Below, piece after piece: positions 56,690 to 64,000 of a stretch of 64,000 bases of DNA. The stretch covers positions 9,279,969-9,343,968 of the forward strand of contig OX352762.1 of the NCBI GenBank assembly GCA_947095585.1, given 5' to 3'. Made by a program: the position numbers and the translations under genes. This stretch comes from Nephrocerus scutellatus. Taxonomy: Eukaryota; Arthropoda; Insecta; Diptera; Pipunculidae. The notes under the pieces were generated by a model that saw nothing but the letters and a program-made list of their open reading frames with translations, was not told the DNA's origin and searched no databases. The first letter of the stretch is position 1; every line of letters starts with the position of its first letter.

Positions 56690-59314
56690 ATGGAAACCGA
56701 TGATAACTACCTGATTGAAGTAGTCGACAGTTCGGAGATTCCCGAGTCAGAGTTGTCGCAATTCAAGGAGACACAACCACTTGAGCTTGCTGATATCCTG
56801 CAGGATGGCAATCTCAGCGAGGATCTATCGTCAGGGAAGTCACAAACGCCGCATACGTCGACAGCTGACAACCGCGACAGCGAAGAAATCCTCATTCAGA
56901 AATTCATCAGCGGCGAACTAGAACTACCTGATATGTACACAAAACTGGAACCAGATGAAGTTGATGAAGTTGACGATGAGCAAGAGATGTCATCGGCTGG
57001 GCCATCATCTGAAGTGCCTTTGCGTCAAGAAATTCCTGCTTCTGATATATCACCACCAGACGACGGAGTTGCATCATTTTTATCAGCGACAGTCAATCGG
57101 CGCAAAGTTGGTGTATTCGGCAGTTCCGGTTATGTTCGAAAACGTTCAGTCTTGAACGCGGCACTTCAAGGACTCATGGGTGAGGCGAATTTGAGTTTTG
57201 CACGCGGACAAGTTGAAATGGCGGAGAAAATTTGCCTCGAAATTATTCGACAGAATCCACTTGCTCCCGAGCCATTTTTCACATTAGCGGAAATTTACGA
57301 GTCACGAGACAAAGATAAGTTTTTGAACTTTCTAACGATTGCTGCGCATCTCGATCCTCACGAACGTGATCAGTGGATTCGTATAGCTGACATGCACATT
57401 GCCCAAGGAAACCTTCAGCGGGCGCGTATTTATTACACCCGAGCAATTAAAGTGTTGCCCAAAGATTACGATTTGCGTTTACGCAAAGCCAAGGTACTTG
57501 AGCAGATGAACGAACAGAATTGCGCCATGGTAACCTATTTGAAAATGATTCCGCATGTGCCACTGGAACACGCTGAACTTTGTTTGACAACAGCAAAAAA
57601 TGTTGCACGGCATTTTCATTCGGCCAAAAAATTACCCTTAGCACTGGAGGCAATGGACAGTGCTTATTGGGTGTGCGGCCATCTCTTCTCACATGAGGAT
57701 CTAAATCTCTATTTAGAGTTGCTGATTCTAAGCAAACGCTATGCCAAAGCTATACGTTGCCTGCATGATCAGACAAGGCTTGAACTGGAAACGGACCATG
57801 ATGGTAGTGATTTCGAGTTGGTTTTCTTCTGTGTGATCCCAGATGATTTCATTCCTGACTTTCGGGCGAAACTCTGTGTGTGTTTGATTCATCTGCGGGC
57901 ACATCATTTGCTCGGCTATCTCATTAAAAATGTTCACGATTTTATACCGATTGTTCATGAGCGTCTCGATTTGTACATTGACATTACAGAAGCGCTAATG
58001 CACGAGAAAAAGTACGAGGAAGCTTTGCAATTATTGCAGCCAATTATCGACGGAAAGTGCATTGAACCACCCCCTTTTGTTTGGCTGCGTCATGCAGAGT
58101 GTCTACGAGCACTGGTACATGTTGACAAAGCGATTGCTAGTTACTCTCGTGTGGTGGAGCTCGCTCCATATTGTTACGATGCCAAATTTACTCTTGCCGC
58201 TCTGCTCAAGCAGCAAGGACGCCACTTGGAAGCGGTTAAAGCCCTCGAACAGGATCTCGAAGGAGATGTTTTGAACCCGCGATTACTCTACGAACGATGC
58301 CTAATGTTAAAGGAAATCGATGACATCGATCAATATTTGGAAATTGGATATATTCTCTTGGGACGGTACTCGGTCAAGTTGCGCAATCGCGAGGAGTTGA
58401 TTGCAGCTGCATCGCGTGGAAACGCTGGCAGTTTCGAAAAGAAAATCGTCGAGTTACGGAATCTTGTACAGAACACCCTTGTCGAGTACAATAAGTCAGT
58501 CCAACGAAACTCTGATCTTTCCATTCAGGAGGAGTACAGCCTCTTTTTGGATCTGATTGAGATCGCCTACTCTAGAGGAAAGTTCGGCGCGCTTGAGAGA
58601 CTGTGCTTTGCAGTGATAACGACAAAGCGCTTCACGAGTTACCACAGTGAATTGGAGCGCATTCTGATTCTAGCCTGCTATTACAATGACGACTCGGTAA
58701 TTGGATTTTCCAATTTGCGAGATTTGCTATCAAAGAATGTGTCCAATAATGCTCTGTGGAATTTCCTTTCGCTAATGATTCAGAAGGCAGAAGAGATGCG
58801 TTATCATCGGTACATTCGTCGTCTTGTACGTCGCCCCAGTTGTCCCGGCATTATGCGTATTTTTCTTGGTCATTATCATTTGATTTGTTGCTCGTACAAA
58901 TACGCGCTGAACATTTACGTTCCCCTCTTAAAAGAGCATCCACACCCGATACTGTACCTTTGTATAGCGGTCGTTTTCAATCAATTGTCAATGCAAAAGA
59001 AAATTATGCGCAAGACTTCGGCTGTAGCGCAAGCCATAGCATTCGCTCAGAAGTATTCCGAAATGCGAATGGACTCGTGCACCGAGCAGGAGATCTACTA
59101 CAATATGGGCCGATTATACCATCAGTCAGGAATGACACATCTCGCGTTAGATTACTATAAGCGTGGGTTGCAAGTGCGCGACGAAACGATTGAGGAAAAC
59201 GACGAGATCCTCGGTCTCCGTCAGGAGATCGCATACAATATCCATCTGATTTATCTGGCGGCCGGAAATCGATTGATGGCACGACAATATTTATACAAGT
59301 ATTGTGTGGTTTAA
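56690..59314 (+). CDS. Gtf3c3: General transcription factor 3C subunit 3 (TFIIIC102-like)
   Basis: Subunit of TFIIIC, the RNA polymerase III factor that binds tRNA-gene A and B boxes; the family's TPR arrays scaffold TFIIIC and contact TFIIIB. The first ATG in frame (agaATGGAAACC, 56690) gives 874 residues, close to human GTF3C3 (886). The frame is open a further 31 codons upstream but starts at GTG after a TAG, so it is leader. Residues 1-145 are acidic and low-complexity. TPR-type helices start at about 159 (ALQGLMGEANLSFARG, EKICLEIIRQNPLAPEPF) and continue to the end. Conserved family signatures include FVWLRHAECLRAL, YYNMGRLYHQSGMTHLALDY and the C-terminus LRQEIAYNIHLIYLAAGN...YLYKYCVV. 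A single exon, intact, with AATAAA 33 bp after the stop. It converges on the 59419-60209 gene. Confidence 0.95.
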   Translation: METDDNYLIEVVDSSEIPESELSQFKETQPLELADILQDGNLSEDLSSGKSQTPHTSTADNRDSEEILIQKFISGELELPDMYTKLEPDEVDEVDDEQEMSSAGPSSEVPLRQEIPASDISPPDDGVASFLSATVNRRKVGVFGSSGYVRKRSVLNAALQGLMGEANLSFARGQVEMAEKICLEIIRQNPLAPEPFFTLAEIYESRDKDKFLNFLTIAAHLDPHERDQWIRIADMHIAQGNLQRARIYYTRAIKVLPKDYDLRLRKAKVLEQMNEQNCAMVTYLKMIPHVPLEHAELCLTTAKNVARHFHSAKKLPLALEAMDSAYWVCGHLFSHEDLNLYLELLILSKRYAKAIRCLHDQTRLELETDHDGSDFELVFFCVIPDDFIPDFRAKLCVCLIHLRAHHLLGYLIKNVHDFIPIVHERLDLYIDITEALMHEKKYEEALQLLQPIIDGKCIEPPPFVWLRHAECLRALVHVDKAIASYSRVVELAPYCYDAKFTLAALLKQQGRHLEAVKALEQDLEGDVLNPRLLYERCLMLKEIDDIDQYLEIGYILLGRYSVKLRNREELIAAASRGNAGSFEKKIVELRNLVQNTLVEYNKSVQRNSDLSIQEEYSLFLDLIEIAYSRGKFGALERLCFAVITTKRFTSYHSELERILILACYYNDDSVIGFSNLRDLLSKNVSNNALWNFLSLMIQKAEEMRYHRYIRRLVRRPSCPGIMRIFLGHYHLICCSYKYALNIYVPLLKEHPHPILYLCIAVVFNQLSMQKKIMRKTSAVAQAIAFAQKYSEMRMDSCTEQEIYYNMGRLYHQSGMTHLALDYYKRGLQVRDETIEENDEILGLRQEIAYNIHLIYLAAGNRLMARQYLYKYCVV

Positions 59315-59346
59315 GCCGCCGAATGTTGGTCGCGCTCATCTTAGTA

Positions 59347-59352
59347 AATAAA
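59347..59352 (+). terminator. Poly(A) signal of the GTF3C3-like gene
   Basis: AATAAA 33 bp after the TAA stop, giving a very short 3' UTR before the convergent neighbour. Confidence 0.6.
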
Positions 59353-59418
59353 AAAGGATTTGTAATTAAATTTCTTAAGTCGTTTATAATTCTTAGCATA
59401 GATGTTATAATGAAATTC

Positions 59419-60209
59419 TCAAATAGAATCGAACAAAGTCAAAAGTTCCTCTTCCTTTTTACGAAAGCGTCCGTTGATTTCCGAAAAGGGTTCGGTTTTA
59501 CCCAAAAGATTCGATGGAGAAATGCCATTAACATTCATAGGAACTGTGGTTGGCCTGGAAGAAACCACATTCATTCAGTAATCACATGGCATACTAAAAA
59601 ATCATCCACCACCACCACCACTTACTTATCCAAATTTGCTGGCTGTGCAGCTTTTTGCGGGACCTGTGTAATTACGCCTTTGGTTAGGAATTCATTTAAA
59701 TTCGTTAAATGAATCTCTTGCTTCTCGGAATGTTTTTCAAAAGTTCGTTTCTGCTGTAGCAGTGCGCGTCGTTCATCATCAGCCTTCTGTTTGCGCACTC
59801 GTTCGATCGCAACAAGGACGCGACTCGAAGGAAGTAAAATATGCGAATCACCAATAAATAGTCCTTCCACATTGAGGATTTCCCGTTCGTTGGTTTGAAT
59901 TCCGATCTCAGATTTTTCTGCATTCGCTTCGAGACGGTATAGCGATTTGGACAAATATGCGGTCGAACGCTGCTCCTTCGGTCTTATGACTGGTACGATT
60001 GGCTGTCTTACTACTGACGAGACGACAGGCTTTGCGGACAACCTAGGAGGTTTGTTTGCTGGTTGTTCATCATCTTTTAAATTTCTCGATAGATTTGAAT
60101 TTCGAATTTTCAACTGCAACGATGATTTCTTTTCGGATGATGGTGCCGTTAAACCAATTACGGTTTGTTTAGGATTTGATGGTGCTCTTAACGGAGTTTT
60201 CTTGAACAT
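59419..60209 (-). CDS. Two-exon gene of unknown function, 239 aa
   Basis: Minus-strand exons 60209-59626 and 59554-59419 are separated by a 71-bp intron with a perfect donor (TAA|GTAAGT) and acceptor (TTTCTTCCAG|G), phase 2. Without splicing the frame would stop immediately at TAA 59624-59622. Spliced, it adds 44 residues (PTTVPMNVNGISPSNLLGKT... ending EEELLTLFDSI). The ATG at 60209 follows an acceptor-like TTTTTACAG|A, so a 5'-UTR intron is likely. Residues 1-100 are basic, Ser/Pro-rich and probably disordered (MFKKTPLRAPSNPKQT, RPKEQRSTAYLSKSLYRLEA). 115-135 hold NVEGLFIGDSHILLPSSRVL, then a charged coiled coil of about 135-175 (ERVRKQKADDERRALLQQKR). No transmembrane or signal segment. 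I do not recognise the family; a cytoskeletal or centrosomal adaptor would suit the composition, but that is a guess. Confidence 0.7.
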
Positions 60210-60985
60210 TCTGTAAAAATAAAGGACGAAAATGGATAATTTTGGCACGCACGACTCACGACCCACGAAGTAGAATTCGAAATTTAAAATCAAAAAATGA
60301 TTTATCAAAAATTTTGTAAACTTTTCCGCAAGGGTTGCTTTTCGTAGTTTGTTATCTGAATTAATTGAGTTTTTCGGAGCTCTTCGATTCGATTTGACCA
60401 GCTGAACAGCTATGCACATTCCCCATTCAGTTATTTTGTATTTTAAGCCCAATTGTAAATTGTGGTAGAATAGTGAGAATCTCTGCTTTCTGGAGAGATT
60501 ACCTAAGTATGACCTACATTTTGGTGAGAATCAGGCGCTGATGGCGGGTGGAAGGGTTGATACCTGGCTGGTAGAGGATTTTTCTTGCACCTTTGCTTTG
60601 TTGTGGTATTTTTGCTTTACTACAGCGAATCAATCCAACCCTTTGCTAAAGATATGGCGTACACCAATACGTCAATCCGGGTGATTTTGATCAAAATCGG
60701 GACCGATGGAGATGTAGATGTGGAAAGCTACGACCGGAAATCTATTATATAGCCAAATATGGTAATTTAATTTAATTTAGATGGTAAACGACTAACAAAT
60801 GCCTCGTAGGAGCAGCATCTCCCGATAGGTGATGGTCCACTAAATAAATTGGGGTCAATGTAACCTGGGAAGACTCGGTTTTCTCCGACTTCCCAGGAGC
60901 AGGCAACGATGAAGCACAGCCACTCTCGCTGCAAGACCGTTGAACGGGACAATAGTGCCCATTCGACAAGAGCTGACCCTTTCTG
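60210..60985. other. Upstream region of the minus-strand gene; otherwise no gene seen
   Basis: A GTC|GTGAGT donor near 60265 with the acceptor at 60210 could define a short 5'-UTR intron of about 50 bp. From about 60460 to 60985 I see no coding signal. The frames at 60767-60969 are short. Confidence 0.35.
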
Positions 60986-60987
60986 GC

Positions 60988-61122
60988 AGGATATCCGCTG
61001 GGATATCTGATTCCGAGGCCTTATTGTTTTTAAGCCGATTTATTGCTCTGCTAACTTCGTCTATGCTTGGTGGCGCCAGCATAGTGTGGTCTTCGGTCAT
61101 TTGTGGAGCTTCCAATTCAACG
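60988..61122 (-). mobile_element. RTE-like LINE fragment, copy H
   Basis: About 135 bp nearly identical to 62993-63130 (linker/RT N-terminus, minus strand: MTEDHTMLAPPSIDEVSRAI, NRLKNNKASESDIPADI). Both ends are abrupt. Confidence 0.75.
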
Positions 61123-61316
61123 GATCTAGAGGAGACAACCTCGATAAATAATCCTCAATCCAAGGTGAGACACGTGCGCTAAGGGATGAATGGCCATGAG
61201 GATTTTGGTCGCTAGCACGGAACTCCGGATACGTGGTACCCTCAAGCTTGAAGTGACCTTACCACAACAATAGGCTCTGCGGTGGTGGACCTTACTCTCC
61301 TCTCACACCAAAACTC

Positions 61317-62210
61317 ATGGATAGTTTACAAAATTTAAACCTTGAGGGCAGTGCTCCTCCAAACCCGCCAATCTCAGAAGCCAAGGACCACCTAGGTCCT
61401 AATTCTAATCCCAACTACGACAGCACAGACTCGTCGACTATAACAGTGGACTACGTCCCTGCACAAGGCTTCAAAGTGTTAAAATGCTTGGACAAGACGC
61501 CGACATCAACTACCTCGGACTTATGAGACTGACTGACAGGCTTAGATCTTGAGGACTAAAAGAGGAAAAGATTACACCTAAGTGGAGCGGCAAGGAAACG
61601 ACTTTCGTTCCTCAAACAATCGGCACTCACTCACGACGAGGCACTAACTATTTGCCAAACAAAAATAAAGGACAGGAAGACTGTAGCAAAAATAAAACGA
61701 AGTCGATCTGACGACTCCATCCCCAAAAACCCACCAAAGCGAGACAAGTCAGCGCACATTCCCATAAAAGTAGCCGAAACACCCAGCACCACTGCAAAAA
61801 AAGGTTCGGGTCTAGGTGGTGGTGGACTGTGCCACGATTTAGTAACGTCACGATAGCCATCAGGTTGGAGATTACCGACCAGTGCTTACCTGATGTCAAA
61901 CTGGAGACGGCACAGATGTTACTAATTCAAGACAACATAATGGACGCAGTAGCTGATGGTATAAGCCCTAATTTCCTGGGCTGCAGAACAAAGAATGGGT
62001 GGCTATCAGTTAGTTGCGCACACGAATACACGGCAACATTGCTTATAAAGACTACCCTGAGTCTAAAACCATGTCCAAACGCCAGTTTAAAGATAATTGG
62101 AGAGGATGAAATCCCACCTAATCAAATCTTCTACGTGTACCTTACTCATAGTAGGAATGAACCCAACGAGAAACTATGCAGGCGCCTATTGGTCCAAAAT
62201 AAAGGATTGC
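61317..62210 (+). pseudogene. Retrotransposon ORF1 (DUF4780-type), frameshifted
   Basis: ATG at 61317 (MDSLQNLNLEGSAPPNPPIS). After a frame change the sequence reads LSGAARKRLSFLKQSALTHD and EALTICQTKIKDRKTVAKIK (about 61585-61680). After another it reads NVTIAIRLEITDQCLPDVKL, then PNFLGCRTKNGWLSVSCAHE and KIIGEDEIPPNQIFYVYL (61845-62150). The order (LSGAxRKRL motif, basic linker, DUF4780-like domain) is that of a non-LTR ORF1. At least two frameshifts are present. It is cut at about 62210 by, or fused to, RTE copy I. Related to 6949-7760. Confidence 0.7.
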
Positions 62211-62214
62211 ACTT

Positions 62215-63931
62215 CTTCCATTTCGCGCTCCACTATTTTAATTGAGGAACCAATGTTGGATCTTCCGCTCGCAGACGTGGCCAACTTGTTCCTTGTTTTT
62301 CTTTCATTTAGGTGCAGCCCGCTCGATCTGAATGAAAGCTTCCTGTACAACTCTTGGGTTTCTACTAACGATGTTAATGTGGTCTGCGTAAGCCAGTATC
62401 TGAATGGACTTATAGAGGATTGTTCATCTCGCCATTACCTCAGAGTCTCGGATCACTTTTTCCAACACCAGGTTGAAGAGGACGCAGGCCAGTTCATCCC
62501 CTTGTCGGAGCCCGTTATAGATGTTGACATTTTTCCTTGGCTTATAACATTGGTCATGGTCAACCTACATAGTCGTGTCAGTTCATTTGGGATGCCGAAT
62601 TCTCTCATGGCTTAATAAAGTTCAACCCTGGCTACGCTTTAATAAGCGGCTTTAAAGTCTACAAAAAGATGGTGTAGTTTTGAAACTCTCAACATTTTTT
62701 CATTACCTGCCTAAGGGTGTACATCTGATCAGTTGTTGATTTGCCTGGGATCAACCAACACTGGTATGAACCAATAATGACTTTGCGTATGGGGCTATCC
62801 TGTCTTGAAGGTTAGAGGAGAAAATCTTATACGCGGTACTCAACAACGTTATACCACGATAATTGCTGCATGTTGTGATATCTCCTTTCTTATGTATTAG
62901 GCAGAGGATGCTTTTTCGCCAGACTTCTGGCATCGCTTCTTCCTCCTATACTTGCACTCCCATTAGTTAATGAATTGCTTGGAGCATTTCGGGGCCTCCT
63001 GATTTAATCAGCTCCGCTGGGATATCTGATTCCGAGGCCTTATTGTTTTTAAGCCGATTTATTGCTCTGCTAACTTCTTCTATGCTTGGTGGCGCAGGAT
63101 AGTGTGGTCTTCGGTCATTTGTGGAGCTTCCAATTCCTCAGTTACCTGGCAATTTAGCAACTTATCAAATGGCTCTTCCCATCGCTCTAAGGTGCCTTTG
63201 AGATCGGCGATCAGATTACCCTCTTTATCTTTGTATGTGCAATGTGGTGTATATTGCGTCATACCGCAGACACTTTGGTCGAACTTCCGAGCCTGGTGCG
63301 GTCTTCGCCTTCTGTACTGTTCTAGTTCACAGACGAGTTTCTTCACTCAGGCTGCTTTCTTTCGCCGATGAACTGTTTTTCATATCTTCGGAGCTCTTTA
63401 TATTCATCTTCGCGTGCCCGCGTTCTATGAGATTGTTGCATTGCTCGGTACGCAACATTCTTACGTTCAGTCGCTAGCTTACATTCGTCATCGAACCAGT
63501 CGTTCCGATGGAGTCAGAAGTTCTAATGACGTTATTCTTAAGGCGTCTTCATTTCTCTTATACGCCCAACATCTCAGCTCCAGGACTTACTTTCCTTGCA
63601 TTAGGGGCGAGTCCTATCGCTTGACCGTAGTTGTTTCTGGTCTTCGTCTTCGAAGGGCAGCCGTGTTTACTCCAACCTGATTCCCGCAATACGCGCTCGG
63701 AGCACCATACCAACAAGATAGTGATCCGAGTCGACGTTGGCACCTCGGTACGTTCGTACAGTCATCAGATTCAGGTTGTGGCGGCGGTCTCTCAACACGT
63801 GGTCTATCTGGTTGCGAGTGGTTCCACCAGGAGATACCCAGGTGGCTTTGTGGATATTTTTACGCGCAAGTCTCGTACTCGCTACGGCCAAATTATTGTT
63901 TGCTGCCATTTCTATGACTCGTTGTCTATTG
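62215..63931 (-). mobile_element. RTE-like LINE, copy I
   Basis: Minus strand. The endonuclease end is at 63942-63667 (NNNLAVASTRLARKNIHKAT, GGTTRNQIDHVLRDRRHN, RTYRGANVDSDHYLVGMVL). The linker is at 63346-63080, RT at 62933-62640 ([40 protein letters not shown]), and the RT core near 62390. The YADD region is decayed (LAYADHINIVS-like). The copy ends near 62215 before the C-terminal region, so the 3' tail is missing. Frameshifts throughout. Confidence 0.85.
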
Positions 63932-64000
63932 GGCCACCACACACGTGCCTATTTCTACCGTTTTCATTTCATTTCTACATTTTAAGCACACACGATATTA

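Overview
The window reads as nuclear DNA of a higher fly (Diptera, Schizophora). A tephritid-like fly is possible, but the sequence alone does not fix the species. The evidence is short introns of about 50-90 bp, AATAAA poly(A) signals, two clearly recognisable insect/animal genes (Letm1 and the TFIIIC subunit GTF3C3), and a very dense load of old non-LTR retrotransposons of several lineages. No bacterial, plasmid or CRISPR signal was seen.

Host genes occupy roughly 39.5-46.2 kb and 56.6-60.2 kb. Letm1 (minus strand) has five coding exons that can be placed (46163 down to 39979), with a probable further 5' exon beyond a retroelement-filled intron. Its last exon ends in a TGA followed in frame by 37 open codons. 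GTF3C3 (plus, 56690-59314) is an intact single-exon 874-residue TPR protein. It converges on a two-exon, 239-residue basic/coiled-coil protein gene (minus, 60209-59419) that I do not recognise; the stop codons are about 100 bp apart. A smaller 128-codon gene (35430-35816, plus) looks real. A signal-peptide-coding exon (20857-20932) and a frameshifted coding fragment (about 17.53-17.86 kb, minus) are weaker candidates.

Most of the rest is mobile DNA. An RTE-clade-like LINE (CFDP2-type endonuclease, RT, TGA-rich 3' tail) is present as nine decayed copies: 0.7, 3.4, 7.9, 15.1, 23.4, 33.5, 51.8, 61.0 and 62.2 kb. Two gag-like ORF1 relics lie at 6.9 and 61.3 kb, and a third at 10.4-11.8 kb carries a 180-bp internal repeat. 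Jockey-, CR1- and R1/LOA-like RT or RNase H fragments lie at 21.5, 27.2-29.1, 32.0, 34.8, 37.4-39.3, 40.3-43.5, 46.3-49.2 and 49.8 kb. A tRNA-derived SINE occurs four times; the 8.7-kb copy has three extra promoter heads separated by copies of the target-site duplication. A Tc1/mariner-like relic lies near 20 kb. A MITE-like terminal-inverted-repeat element occurs at 55.0 and 55.6 kb.

Tandem repeats are prominent: a higher-order minisatellite at the left edge, a roughly 130-bp repeat family at 18.7-19.6 kb, two arrays of a roughly 118-bp G/C-punctuated repeat (30.4-31.6 and 36.4-37.2 kb) whose common terminus recurs at 21.3 and 23.3 kb, a triple 97-bp repeat at 53.5 kb and a fresh 159-bp duplication at 55.1 kb. 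I found no multigene system that looks new. The most unusual signals are the SINE head array, the Letm1 in-frame stop, the MITE composite and the dispersed 118-bp family.
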